From: Hylemonella gracilis
GTDB lineage: Bacteria; Pseudomonadota; Gammaproteobacteria; Burkholderiales; Burkholderiaceae_C
Length of the DNA stretch: 64,000 nucleotides
Direction: 5' to 3'
NCBI RefSeq assembly: GCF_004328645.1
Contig: NZ_CP031395.1
Coordinates: forward strand, 2,691,501 to 2,755,500
The translations under genes and the position numbers were made by a program. Of the stretch, positions 46,393 to 57,049 are shown in pieces (position 1 is the first letter of the stretch; each line of letters starts with the position of its first letter). The notes under the pieces were generated by a model, which was given only the letters and a program-made list of their open reading frames with translations, was not told where the DNA came from and did not search any database.

Positions 46393-48498
46393 TCAGACAT
46401 TGTTGAAGGTCTTGCCTTCGGCCACCAGTTTTTGCAGCAGAGGCGCCGGCTGCCAGAACTGGGCATCGTCCAGGGGATTCTTCGCGTAGCGCTTCATGCT
46501 CTCGGCCACGTTGAACAGGCCCACGGTGTCGGCGTACTGCATAGGACCGCCGCGCCACAGCGGGAAGCCGTAGCCCGTGAGGTAGACCATGTCGATGTCG
46601 CTGGCCTTGGACGCAATGCCCTCTTCCAGAATTTTTGCAGCTTCGTTGACCAGGGAATAGACCAGGCGCTCGACAATTTCCTGCTCGGAAATCTTGCGCG
46701 GCGTGATGCCGAGTTCCTTACGATGGTCCTCGATCATCTTGTGCACCAGCTCGCTGGGGATGGCGTCGCGCTTGCCGGGCTTGTAGTCGTACCAGCCCGC
46801 GCCGGTCTTCTGGCCGAAGCGGCCCAGCTCGCAGAGCTTGTCCGCCGTCTTGCTGTACTTCATGCCGGGTTTCTCGACGTAGCGGCGCTTGCGGATGGCC
46901 CAGCCAATGTCGTTGCCCGCCAGGTCGCCCATGCGGAAGGGGCCCATGGCGAAACCGAACTTCTCGATGGCCTTGTCCACCTGCTCGGGCGTCGCGCCTT
47001 CCTCCAGCAGGAAACCGGCCTGGCGGCTGTACTGCTCGATCATGCGGTTGCCGATGAAACCGTCCGTCACGCCCGACACCACGGCCGTCTTCTTGATGGT
47101 CTTGGCCAACGCCATCACGGTCGCCAGCACGTCCTTGCCGGTCTTCGCGCCGCGCACCACCTCCAGTAGCTTCATCACATTGGCCGGGCTGAAGAAATGC
47201 AGACCGACCACGTCCTGCGGACGCTTCGTGAAGGATGCGATCTTGTTGAGGTCCAGCGTGGACGTGTTGGAAGCGAGGATGGCCCCGGGCTTCATCATCG
47301 CGTCGAGCTTCTTGAAGACAGATTCCTTGACGCCCATCTCCTCGAACACGGCCTCAATCACCAGATCGGCGTTCTGGATGTCGTCGTAGCTCAGGGTCGT
47401 GCTCAGCAGAGCCATGCGTTGCTCGTATTTGTCTTGCTTGAGCTTGCCCTTGCCCACCTGAGCCTCGTAGTTCTTGCGGAGGGTGGCGATGCCACGGTCC
47501 AGCGCTTCCTGCTTGGTCTCCAGAACTTTCACCGGAATGCCCGCGTTCAAAAAGTTCATGGTGATGCCGCCGCCCATGGTGCCCGCGCCGATGACGGCCA
47601 CGGTCTTGATCTCGCGTTTGGGCGTGTCGTCCGGCACATCGGCGATCTTGCTGGCGGCGCGCTCGGCCGCGAACACATGGCGCAGCGCGCGGCACTCGGG
47701 CGTCCACATCAGGTTGATGAAATGCTCGCGCTCGTAGGCGATGCCTTCATCGAACTTCTTCTTCGTGGCGACTTCCACCGCGTCCACGCACTTGAGCGGT
47801 GCGGGGAAGTTCTTGGCCATCGCGCCCACGGTGTTGCGCGCGAACTGGAAGTAGGCGTCACCCAGGGGGTGTTTCGCCGGCAGGTCACGCACCTTGGGCA
47901 AGGGGCGGACATCGGCTTTCTCACGGGCCAGCGCGATGGCTTCGTCCAGCAGCGTCTCGGCAGACTGGGCCATCTTGTCGAACAGCTTCTGGCCCGGCAC
48001 CTGCAGCAGCATCTCGGCCGGCACCGGCTCGCCGCTGACCATCATGTTCAGTGCGGGTTCCACGCCCAGGGCGCGCGGCAGACGTTGCGTGCCGCCGGCG
48101 CCAGGGATCAGACCCAGCTTCACTTCCGGCAGGGCCACCTTGGTGCCCGGCGCGACGACGCGGTAGTGGCAGCCCAGGGGCAGTTCCAGACCACCGCCCA
48201 TGGCGATGGTGTGCACGGCGGCCACCACGGGCTTGGCCGAATTCTCGGCCGAGGCGATCACGCTCAGCAGATTGGGTTCTTGCATCGCCTTGGGCGTGCC
48301 GAACTCGCGAATGTCCGCGCCGCCCGAGAAGGCGCGGCCGGCACCCGTGATCACGATGGCCTTGACCTTGGGGTCCGCGTTGGCACGTTCCAGGCCATCG
48401 GTCACGCCCTTGCGGGTCGCATGGCCCAGGCCGTTGACCGGCGGGTTGTTGAGGGTGATGACGGCCACATCGCCGCGCACTTCATAGTCAGCACTCAT
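46393..48498 (-). CDS. 3-hydroxyacyl-CoA dehydrogenase/enoyl-CoA hydratase (FadB/FadJ-like)
   Basis: 701 aa bifunctional enzyme. The N-terminal crotonase domain has GAGRAFSGGADIREF and the oxyanion/catalytic region LPLGCHYRVVAPGTKVALPEV; the NAD domain begins TVAVIGAGTMGGGITMNFLN (about residue 300) and the C-terminal dehydrogenase halves follow (HFFSPANVMKLLEVVRG). It hydrates enoyl-CoA and oxidises the 3-hydroxyacyl-CoA. It heads the minus-strand block and has a palindromic operator candidate about 30 bp upstream. Confidence 0.93.
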   Translation of the reverse strand: MSADYEVRGDVAVITLNNPPVNGLGHATRKGVTDGLERANADPKVKAIVITGAGRAFSGGADIREFGTPKAMQEPNLLSVIASAENSAKPVVAAVHTIAMGGGLELPLGCHYRVVAPGTKVALPEVKLGLIPGAGGTQRLPRALGVEPALNMMVSGEPVPAEMLLQVPGQKLFDKMAQSAETLLDEAIALAREKADVRPLPKVRDLPAKHPLGDAYFQFARNTVGAMAKNFPAPLKCVDAVEVATKKKFDEGIAYEREHFINLMWTPECRALRHVFAAERAASKIADVPDDTPKREIKTVAVIGAGTMGGGITMNFLNAGIPVKVLETKQEALDRGIATLRKNYEAQVGKGKLKQDKYEQRMALLSTTLSYDDIQNADLVIEAVFEEMGVKESVFKKLDAMMKPGAILASNTSTLDLNKIASFTKRPQDVVGLHFFSPANVMKLLEVVRGAKTGKDVLATVMALAKTIKKTAVVSGVTDGFIGNRMIEQYSRQAGFLLEEGATPEQVDKAIEKFGFAMGPFRMGDLAGNDIGWAIRKRRYVEKPGMKYSKTADKLCELGRFGQKTGAGWYDYKPGKRDAIPSELVHKMIEDHRKELGITPRKISEQEIVERLVYSLVNEAAKILEEGIASKASDIDMVYLTGYGFPLWRGGPMQYADTVGLFNVAESMKRYAKNPLDDAQFWQPAPLLQKLVAEGKTFNNV

Positions 48499-48527
48499 GC
48501 TTGCCTTCCTCTGTCGAATCGAAAATA

Positions 48528-48539
48528 GAACGACCGTTC
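48528..48539. promoter_or_regulatory. Operator-like palindrome upstream of the fadB-like gene
   Basis: GAACGACCGTTC is a perfect 5-2-5 palindrome, 29 bp upstream of the FadB-like start. Sites of this form (GAACG-N2-CGTTC) are typical of TetR-family repressors of fatty-acid degradation. No TetR gene is in the window, so the regulator would be encoded elsewhere. Assignment is by symmetry and position. Confidence 0.5.
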
Positions 48540-48600
48540 GATAGCCGCCGATTGTAGGACGCAGGCAGGCGACTGGCTTGTCACTGCAGGGACAAAACGC

Positions 48601-48628
48601 GGGAACCCAAGGAATACCCTAGGTTCCC
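48601..48628 (-). terminator. Probable terminator of the copper operon
   Basis: GGGAACC (48601-48607) pairs with GGTTCCC (48622-48628), a 7 bp stem beginning nine bases past the P-type ATPase stop on the minus strand and followed by GCGTTTTG. The T run is short, so the call is moderate. Confidence 0.45.
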
Positions 48629-48637
48629 ACCCTGCGC

Positions 48638-50878
<2,241 letters not shown>

Positions 50879-50883
50879 GGGTT

Positions 50884-51372
50884 TCACCGGTGGGACTGGA
50901 ACACGGTCGCCGCGCCGCTGCGTTGCACCAGCAGCACATCGTAGGCGTCTTTGCGGCCGCCGTATTCGGGGCCATCCATGCCCGGCGACCCCACGGGCAT
51001 GCCGGGCACAGCCAGGCCCAGGGCGGCGGGCCGCGCTCGCAGCAGACGGTGGATGTCACGCGCTGGCACATGCCCCTCGATGACGTAGCCCTGCACCAGG
51101 CCGGTGTGGCAGGAACCGAAGCTACCCGCCAGGCCGAGGCGGCGGCGGTAGTCGTTTTTCATGGCGTCGCTGACCTCATGGATCGTCACCGCGAAGCCTT
51201 CGGCCTCGAGGTGGCGCAGCCAGTCCTTGCAGCAGCCGCAGGTCGGCGTCTTCCAGACCTCGATCACCGGTCCGCCGGCCGTGGCGCCGGCGCTGTTACC
51301 GGCCGCAGCCGCTCCAGCCAGGGAAACTGCGGTCAGCAGCGCGGTACGGCTCAGAAAAGTGCGTCGTTGCAT
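50884..51372 (-). CDS. DUF411 periplasmic metal-binding protein
   Basis: 162 aa. The Tat-like signal [20 protein letters not shown] is followed by a DUF411 domain with [17 protein letters not shown] (C-x-C-C copper/silver motif) and [18 protein letters not shown]. Members accompany Cus/Cop copper resistance genes and are thought to bind metal in the periplasm. It lies 15 bp after the cupredoxin gene. Confidence 0.9.
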   Translation of the reverse strand: MQRRTFLSRTALLTAVSLAGAAAAGNSAGATAGGPVIEVWKTPTCGCCKDWLRHLEAEGFAVTIHEVSDAMKNDYRRRLGLAGSFGSCHTGLVQGYVIEGHVPARDIHRLLRARPAALGLAVPGMPVGSPGMDGPEYGGRKDAYDVLLVQRSGAATVFQSHR

Positions 51373-51387
51373 CGCGTGCTCCCGGGG

Positions 51388-51942
51388 TCACTGCGGCTGG
51401 ACAGTGATGGTGCCCACCATGCCCGCTTCCTTGTGGCCAGGCACGAGGCAGGCGAAGGCAAAGGTGCCCGCCTTGTCGAAGGTCCAGACGATGCCACCGC
51501 GTTGCCCCGCCTTCAGGCTGATCTGGTTGGGCTCCGCGTGCTGCATGCCGGGCATGCGCTTCATCATCTCGGCGTGTTCGTCCAGTTCCGCGCGGGTGCC
51601 GATCACCATCTCGTGCACGAGCTGGCCCTGGTTGACGATGAAGAAGCGGATCGTCTCGCCCGCCTTGACCGTGATGTCGGCCGGTGTGAAGCGCATGCTG
51701 TCGTCCATCTGCAGTGGCACTGTGCGGGTGACCCGGGCCGGATCGCCGGGCCGGCCTGCTGCGTGGACCGGGGCCGAGCCCTGCGTGGCCATCGCACCGT
51801 GTGGCATGCCCGCCATCTCATGGGCGCCCGGCATGGCGCCCATGTCGTGGCCCGCGTGCGCGCCGTGGCTGCCTTGCGCCCAGACCAGGACCGGGGTGCA
51901 GAGCAGGACCACCAGGGTCTGCTTGAAAGTTTGCGTGTTCAT
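51388..51942 (-). CDS. Cupredoxin-domain periplasmic copper protein
   Basis: 184 aa with a signal peptide (MNTQTFKQTLVVLLCTPVLV, cleavage near VWAQG), a His/Met-rich linker (HGAHAGHDMGAMPGAHEM) and a plastocyanin-like domain. The type 1 copper ligands are His in QLVHEMVIG and Cys-His-Met in FACLVPGHKEAGM. It probably transfers or buffers copper in the periplasm beside CopA/CopB. The start at 51942 is preceded by AAAGGAC; a longer frame is not supported. Confidence 0.9.
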   Translation of the reverse strand: MNTQTFKQTLVVLLCTPVLVWAQGSHGAHAGHDMGAMPGAHEMAGMPHGAMATQGSAPVHAAGRPGDPARVTRTVPLQMDDSMRFTPADITVKAGETIRFFIVNQGQLVHEMVIGTRAELDEHAEMMKRMPGMQHAEPNQISLKAGQRGGIVWTFDKAGTFAFACLVPGHKEAGMVGTITVQPQ

Positions 51943-51980
51943 GGAAAGTCCTTTGAAAAAAATGGGATGGATGGCTGACA

Positions 51981-52859
51981 TCAGAACCAGAAGCGCAGAC
52001 CGGCGACGGTGCGTGTCTCTCGCACAGGCGCGCCTGCCGCGCGCAGCAGATCGGCGGTTTCGCCGAAGTGCCCGGCCCATTCAGCGCCGACGTAAGGCGC
52101 CAACTGGCGCGAGAACTCGTAGCGCAAGCGCAGCCCTGCCGTAGCGCCCGACAGGCCCTGGCCGATGCCGTTGGCGGCATCGCGGCGGCCGTAGGCCTCG
52201 GCTTCCAGGCGCGGCTGCAGCACCAGCCGCTGGGCCAGCAGCAGTTCGTACTCGACGCTCAGGCCCAGGGCGGTCCGACCGCTTTCGCCCAGGTAGGCCG
52301 TGGCACCGATCTCGAACCAATACGGGGCCAAGCCATCGATGCCCACGGCCAGCCAGTCGCGCGCCTTGCCCGCGTCTGTCGTGTCGTGGCGCAGGCCAAG
52401 CTGTGTGTCCCAGTACGGGGCGACCGCTCGACTCCACAGCGCCTCGGTGCTGGAGGCCGCCAGCCGGCCATCCACCACCTCGCCCTCGGCCTTGAGCACC
52501 AGGCGAGCATGCTCATGGCCCCAGCGGGCCATGAGGTCGTAGACACCCGTGGCTGTGTCGTCACCCGCATCGCCGCGCACGACCTCCAGCCGGTCGACCA
52601 GGAACAGCCCATGGCTGTGTTCGTCGCCCATGACAAGGCTGCGTTCGGTTCCCAGCGCGTAAGGCCCGCTGGACAAGGTGGTGCCACCCGCGTAGGCATG
52701 CGGGTCACGCGCGTCGGCGGGAGCCGAACCACCCTGCCCCCGCATGTCGCCGTGATCCATGCCCAGCATGGTGGACTGGGCCGTCGCCAACGGGCTGGCC
52801 AACAGGGCAAGCAGCAACACACCGGGCATCAGAAATGGGAGGAGTCTGTATCTCTTCAT
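51981..52859 (-). CDS. copB: CopB outer-membrane copper resistance protein
   Basis: 292 aa with signal peptide MKRYRLLPFLMPGVLLLALL and a Met/His/Asp-rich start (MLGMDHGDMRGQGG). The CopB domain is seen in GLFLVDRLEVVRGDAGDDTA, PYWDTQLGLRHDTTDAGKAR and the C-terminal aromatic TVAGLRFWF, which marks an outer-membrane barrel. AAGGAGG lies just before the ATG. CopB binds copper at the outer membrane and works with CopA; the gap to copA is 14 bp. Confidence 0.93.
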   Translation of the reverse strand: MKRYRLLPFLMPGVLLLALLASPLATAQSTMLGMDHGDMRGQGGSAPADARDPHAYAGGTTLSSGPYALGTERSLVMGDEHSHGLFLVDRLEVVRGDAGDDTATGVYDLMARWGHEHARLVLKAEGEVVDGRLAASSTEALWSRAVAPYWDTQLGLRHDTTDAGKARDWLAVGIDGLAPYWFEIGATAYLGESGRTALGLSVEYELLLAQRLVLQPRLEAEAYGRRDAANGIGQGLSGATAGLRLRYEFSRQLAPYVGAEWAGHFGETADLLRAAGAPVRETRTVAGLRFWF

Positions 52860-52873
52860 CGTCCGTCCCTCCT

Positions 52874-54715
52874 TCACGCGACCACGACTTCGCGGAACAT
52901 GCCGGCGTGCATGTGCAGCATCAGGTGGCAATGCCAGGCCCAGCGGCCGAGCGCATCCGCCGTGACGAGGAAACTGATGCGCTGCGCGGGCTGCACCGGC
53001 AGAGTGTGCTTGCGCGCCACGAAGCGTCCATCGGCGTCCTCCAGCTCGCTCCACAGGCCATGCAGGTGCATGGGGTGGGTCATCATGGTGTCGTTGTGGA
53101 GGATGACGCGCAGGCGTTCGCCATAGTTCAGGCGCACGGGAGTGGACTGACCAAAGGGCAAACCGTCCAGCGACCAGGTGTAGCGCTCCATGTGCCCAGT
53201 CAGGTGCAGCTCGATCTCGCGCTCGGGGCCGCGGGGGTCCAAGGGCCCGCCCATGGTGCGCAGATCGGCCAGGGTGAGCACCCGCCGGCCGTTGTCACGC
53301 AGGCCGACGCCGGGGTCGTCGAGGTTGGTACGCGCGCTGTCTACCCGCATGTCGGTGCTCGGGCCGTATTCGGTGCGCGCGTGGCGCGCGGCGGTGCTGG
53401 GACGGGCCAGCGCATCGGCGGCCATGACATGGCCTCCGTGAGCCCCATGGCCCGCATCTGCCATGCCCTGGTCGCCATGGTTCATGCCGGCGTGCCCCAT
53501 GCCAGCCATCTCATCCTGCCCCATCGACCCGTGGTCCATTGAACCGTGGTCCATGCCGCCCATCATGTCCGTCATGCCCAGCCAGACGCGCCGGTCCAGG
53601 GTCGGCACCTCCGCCTGCAGGCCCGCGCGCACCGCCAGCGTGCCGCGCGCGTACCCCGTGCGCTCCATGGACTGCGCGAACACCGTGTAGGCCTCGTCGC
53701 GCGGCTGCACGAGGGCGTCATAGGTCTCACCGGGGCCGCACCGAAATTCGTCCACCGACACCGGTTCCACATCCACGCCGTCGGTCTGCACGATGGTGAG
53801 TTTCAAGCCCGGAATGCGCACGTCGTAGAAGGTATGCGCCGAGCCATTGATGAAGCGCAGGCGCACCCGTTCACCGGGACGGAACAGGCCGGTCCAGTTG
53901 CCTGCGGGTGTGTTGCCGTTCATCAGGTAGGTCAGCGTGTCGGCCGAGAGGTCGCCCAGGTCGGTGGGGCTCATGCGCATCTGATTCCACATGCGCCGCT
54001 TGTCGAGCGCGGCTTTCAGCCCCTCATCGGACACGTCGCGGAAGAAATCGACCACCGTGGGCTGATGGTGGTTGTAGTAGGCACTCTGCACCTTGAGTTT
54101 GTGCATGACCTGCATGAGGTCCTCATCCGTCCAATCCGACAGCAGCACGACGTGGTCCCGGTCGGCACGGATGCGTTCACCGCCGCGCGGCTCGACGACG
54201 ATGGCCCCGTACATGCCCACGGCCTCCTGCATGTTGGAGTGCGAGTGGTACCAGTAGGTGCCGCTCTGCGCCACCTTGAAGCGGTAGGTGAAGGTGGCGC
54301 CGGGTGGGATGCCCGCGAAGCTGATGCCAGGCACGCCGTCCATCTGGTAGGGCAGGATGATGCCGTGCCAGTGGATGGAGGTGTCATCGCGCAGGCGGTT
54401 GCTGACGCGGATGGTCACCTCTTCGCCCTCGCGCCAACGCAAGGTGGGCGCGGGGATGGAGCCATTGATGGCCACGGCCAGGCGCGGCGTGCCGGTGTAG
54501 TTGACGGGCAGCTCGGCCACCTCGAGGTGGAATTCCGTGCCTCGCAGTTCCGGCGCGGCGCGCCCCACATCGGCGGCCAGGGCCCCGCGCAGCATGGGCG
54601 AGGAAGATGAAAAAGGCGACAGGCCAAGCAGCAGGCCGCCAGCGGCCAGGCCCTGCACGAAGCGTCGGCGCGTGTCAGGCGGCGCGGACGCGGGATGGTT
54701 CCATGGAATGTTCAA
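52874..54715 (-). CDS. CopA-type multicopper oxidase (copper resistance)
   Basis: 613 aa periplasmic oxidase of the PcoA/CopA family. A Tat signal (DTRRRFVQGLAAGGLLLGL) precedes three cupredoxin domains. Copper sites are complete: HWHG, WYHSHS, HPMHLHG and WAWHCHLMLHMHAGM, the last holding the type 1 Cys and Met. A Met/His-rich insertion near residues 390-440 (MGGMDHGSMDHGSMGQDEM) is the copper-binding loop. It oxidises Cu(I) to the less toxic Cu(II). The likely start is TTG at 54715, with AGGAG six bases upstream; a TTG two codons earlier is too close to that site. No symbol is given, to avoid confusion with the ATPase. Confidence 0.94.
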   Translation of the reverse strand: MNIPWNHPASAPPDTRRRFVQGLAAGGLLLGLSPFSSSSPMLRGALAADVGRAAPELRGTEFHLEVAELPVNYTGTPRLAVAINGSIPAPTLRWREGEEVTIRVSNRLRDDTSIHWHGIILPYQMDGVPGISFAGIPPGATFTYRFKVAQSGTYWYHSHSNMQEAVGMYGAIVVEPRGGERIRADRDHVVLLSDWTDEDLMQVMHKLKVQSAYYNHHQPTVVDFFRDVSDEGLKAALDKRRMWNQMRMSPTDLGDLSADTLTYLMNGNTPAGNWTGLFRPGERVRLRFINGSAHTFYDVRIPGLKLTIVQTDGVDVEPVSVDEFRCGPGETYDALVQPRDEAYTVFAQSMERTGYARGTLAVRAGLQAEVPTLDRRVWLGMTDMMGGMDHGSMDHGSMGQDEMAGMGHAGMNHGDQGMADAGHGAHGGHVMAADALARPSTAARHARTEYGPSTDMRVDSARTNLDDPGVGLRDNGRRVLTLADLRTMGGPLDPRGPEREIELHLTGHMERYTWSLDGLPFGQSTPVRLNYGERLRVILHNDTMMTHPMHLHGLWSELEDADGRFVARKHTLPVQPAQRISFLVTADALGRWAWHCHLMLHMHAGMFREVVVA

Positions 54716-54789
54716 GACCAACTCCTGAGTTCAATACACGAGAGCCACCGCGCCACGGGGACGCGGCGGACGCACTTCGGGTAGGGAAC

Positions 54790-55197
54790 TCAGGCGATGG
54801 GCGGCTTGTCGCCCGGCAGCGGGGTGGCGCTGAGGTCGACCGGCAGACGGGCCTGCGGCAAGGACGCATGCGCCCAGTCCGTGCCCAGTCCGCCCAAGGG
54901 CAGGGCCAGCGCCACCGTGTGGCACAACTGGCAGAACGCACAGGTCGCGCAGGAAGCGCCGTCCCCCTGCGCGTGTGACGGGTCATGGGCGACGCCGTGC
55001 GGCGACTCGGATGAGGCGCCCTGCACGCCTTGTCCGTGACCATGGCAGTCCTCCCCCATGACGGCGCTCGCCACCATGGGGTGCGCCGGCTGCGGCGCGG
55101 TCATCGTGGTTGCCATGGCCGCGCCCGCCCAGCCGCGCAAAGACAGCAGAACGAGCAGGACCAGCAGGAGGCAACGGCGTGGCATGTGGCGCATCAT
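54790..55197 (-). CDS. Small secreted Cys/His-rich protein (CopL/DUF2946-like)
   Basis: About 135 aa. A signal sequence (RRCLLLVLLVLLSLRGWAG) is followed by a His-rich region (DCHGHGQGVQ, HGVAHDPSHAQ) and a dense Cys cluster SCATCAFCQLCHTVAL. The pattern is that of small copper-sensing or copper-binding proteins found at the head of cop operons. Start is one of the two adjacent ATGs (55197, 55194). It lies 25 bp after nrsF and 74 bp before the oxidase gene. Family membership is tentative. Confidence 0.65.
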   Translation of the reverse strand: MMRHMPRRCLLLVLLVLLSLRGWAGAAMATTMTAPQPAHPMVASAVMGEDCHGHGQGVQGASSESPHGVAHDPSHAQGDGASCATCAFCQLCHTVALALPLGGLGTDWAHASLPQARLPVDLSATPLPGDKPPIA

Positions 55198-55222
55198 ACG
55201 TCCACCGCGCAAACCCGCTGTT

Positions 55223-55867
55223 TCACCAGCGCAACAGGCGGGGACCGAGCAGCGCGCCCACCAGCGCGGGCAGCAACATGCCCAGCAGGTACCAGACGGC
55301 CCAGAAAGGCACGCCCATTTCGGGGCAGTGCAGGCAATAGGCCACCGTGGCCACCGAACCGGCCAGCAGGCCACCGATCGCCCCCGCGAGACGCGGCTGC
55401 GTCGGGGCCAAGCCCCGCATCGCCCACATCACGGCGAAGAAACCGGGCACCGACAGCAAAGCGATATTGAAAGGGCATTCCTTCCAGCTCAGACCCAGCA
55501 GCAGATCCAGGCGCTCGGGCGCGGGTGCCAGATACAGGACGATCAGGGCCGCGCCCCAGATCAGCAGCACCGGCGCGACCAAGGCGGCCCAGCCCGGAGC
55601 ACCGACTGGTACGCCGGGGCGCGCCAGGCGCGCCGCCGCGACCAGGGCCCCCAGGGACAGCACCAGGGGAAAGGCCATCTTGATCCAGAACAGCGGTGCC
55701 GACAGCATGGCTTCGAGGTCGGGCCGCAGGCCGAAGCGCAGCAGCATCAACAGCACGGCACCCAGGCCGCCGACCAGCAAGGCCACGGCAAACCGCTTGG
55801 CCGCCACATGGCGGTCCACCGGGGCCACGCCTGCGGCCAGCATGGTGATCATGTCCTTGGTTTTCAT
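55223..55867 (-). CDS. DUF1109 membrane anti-sigma factor (NrsF type)
   Basis: 214 aa with six helices and little soluble sequence. Two Cys motifs, [14 protein letters not shown] and [13 protein letters not shown], correspond to the cysteines that in Caulobacter NrsF are needed for response to metal stress. NrsF holds the SigF-type sigma inactive at the membrane until heavy metal is sensed. The start overlaps the sigma stop by four bases. Role inferred from family, gene pair and copper context. Confidence 0.9.
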   Translation of the reverse strand: MKTKDMITMLAAGVAPVDRHVAAKRFAVALLVGGLGAVLLMLLRFGLRPDLEAMLSAPLFWIKMAFPLVLSLGALVAAARLARPGVPVGAPGWAALVAPVLLIWGAALIVLYLAPAPERLDLLLGLSWKECPFNIALLSVPGFFAVMWAMRGLAPTQPRLAGAIGGLLAGSVATVAYCLHCPEMGVPFWAVWYLLGMLLPALVGALLGPRLLRW

Positions 55868-56427
55868 AACTCGCCTCGTATCCTCGCCGCCAGGGCCTTC
55901 AGCCCGCGATGCACCCCGACCTTGACCGCCGACTGCGACAAACCGGTGATCCGCGCGGTCTCGGCCACCGACAGCCCCTGCAGCTTGACGTGCAGGATGG
56001 GCAGACGCTGCTTGTCGGGCAAGTCCTCCAGCAGCTTGACCAGGTCGCGCCGGGCCTCGCCTGCCTCGTCCTCGGCGGCGGCGAAAAGATCGGACTCCTC
56101 GTCCAGCGGCTCGTTCAGGGCTTCATGGCGCGCGCGGCCGCGCAGGAAGTCGGCCAGCTTGTAGCGCGCGATCGCATGCACCCAGGCCGTGAGCGGCTGC
56201 TCCGACCGGTAGGTGTGGCGTCCGTTGTGCACGGCAATGAGGATTTCCTGCACGATGTCCTCGACTTCATCCTGGAGGCGAAAGAGACGCTTGCGCAGAA
56301 ACGCCCGCACATGGCGACTCAACTCATCCAGGAACGCATGGTAGGCAGCCGCGTCGCCCTCGAGGCCCCGCAGCAGCAGCCCCTTCAAGCGAACCTCGGC
56401 AAGCTCGACAGATGTCTTTCCTGTCAT
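55864..56427 (-). CDS. ECF RNA polymerase sigma factor (SigF type)
   Basis: 187 aa. Region 2 contains [20 protein letters not shown] and [18 protein letters not shown]; region 4 contains [20 protein letters not shown], a helix-turn-helix. The N-terminal [20 protein letters not shown] is typical of SigF partners of NrsF. It lacks the large C-terminal extensions of other groups. The predicted autoregulatory -10 overlaps the annotated ATG, so an in-frame TTG at 56388, preceded by GAGG, may be the real start. It heads a minus-strand run of eight genes with gaps of at most 74 bp. Confidence 0.9.
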   Translation of the reverse strand: MTGKTSVELAEVRLKGLLLRGLEGDAAAYHAFLDELSRHVRAFLRKRLFRLQDEVEDIVQEILIAVHNGRHTYRSEQPLTAWVHAIARYKLADFLRGRARHEALNEPLDEESDLFAAAEDEAGEARRDLVKLLEDLPDKQRLPILHVKLQGLSVAETARITGLSQSAVKVGVHRGLKALAARIRGEL

Positions 56428-56452
56428 TCGTTCTGTGCGGCCTTGTGGTTAC
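56427..56452 (-). promoter_or_regulatory. SigF-type promoter of the sigma/copper operon
   Basis: On the minus strand GTAACC (56452-56447) is followed after 16 bases by CGAA (56430-56427). This matches the motif GTAACC-N16-CGAA I recall for Caulobacter SigF. The same extended form, CTGTAACC-N14-AACGAAT, occurs upstream of the divergent bufferin gene. It implies autoregulation of the sigma gene. Confidence 0.75.
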
Positions 56453-56616
56453 AGGGAGCGTGAAATATTTTTCCTTGCGCCGTCCCTTATGCCGCCCATT
56501 CTATTTCGCGCCCCCTGTCACCGACCAGGCCGAGACACCCGCGCTGGCCCAGGACCATGACCACACCTCTTTCCGTGCCGCCCGAATTCCGGGCAGCAAA
56601 AAAAAACGATCCGCCT

Positions 56617-56642
56617 GTAACCGCCACGGGTCAGGCAACGAA
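56617..56642 (+). promoter_or_regulatory. SigF-type promoter of the bufferin operon
   Basis: GTAACC (56617-56622), 16-base spacer, CGAA (56639-56642), about 92 bp upstream of the DUF2282 start. Preceded by CT and with AA before CGAA, exactly as in the divergent site. The remaining 56428-56734 sequence holds an A run (56598-56606) but no further gene. Confidence 0.8.
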
Positions 56643-56734
56643 TTAACCCTCGGATCGGCTGCGGACGTGACGCAAGCACGACGCGACGATCCCATGAACC
56701 TCACTTCTCTCAACCACGTCAAGGAATCGATACC

Positions 56735-57028
56735 ATGAACGCACGCAATCTCGCCACCGTCGCCGTCTCTCTCTCCGCCCTGGTCGCGGGCGTCGCGCTG
56801 GCCCAGTCCTCGTCGCAGATGCCCGAGAAGAAAACAACCGCCATCGAGAAGTGCTACGGCGTCTCCAAGGCCGGCCAGAACGACTGCAAGGCCGGCGCCG
56901 GCACCACCTGCGCGGGCACGTCCAAGATGGACTACCAGGCCAATGCCTGGAAGAACGTGCCCGCCGGCACCTGCGCCACCATCAAGACCCCCAACGGCAT
57001 GGGCTCGCTGATGCCGATGAAGTCCTGA
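56735..57028 (+). CDS. bufA: DUF2282 bufferin precursor peptide
   Basis: 97 aa. Signal peptide [20 protein letters not shown] is cleaved near ALA-Q (residue 23/24). The short mature part carries four cysteines, C40, C51, C59 and C80, in [22 protein letters not shown] and VPAGTC. This is the BufA1 pattern. Bufferins are recently described ribosomal peptides whose cysteines are modified by the neighbouring DUF692 enzyme and which sequester copper in the periplasm. AAGGA lies about nine bases before the ATG. First gene of the operon. Confidence 0.92.
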   Translation: MNARNLATVAVSLSALVAGVALAQSSSQMPEKKTTAIEKCYGVSKAGQNDCKAGAGTTCAGTSKMDYQANAWKNVPAGTCATIKTPNGMGSLMPMKS

Positions 57029-57049
57029 TCCACGCGCAGGCCCCACGTC

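Noticed and set aside
48499..48600. tRNA or small RNA gene between the fad and cop blocks
   Set aside because: No cloverleaf or promoter-terminator pair; the only structures are the operator-like palindrome and the hairpin after the ATPase gene.
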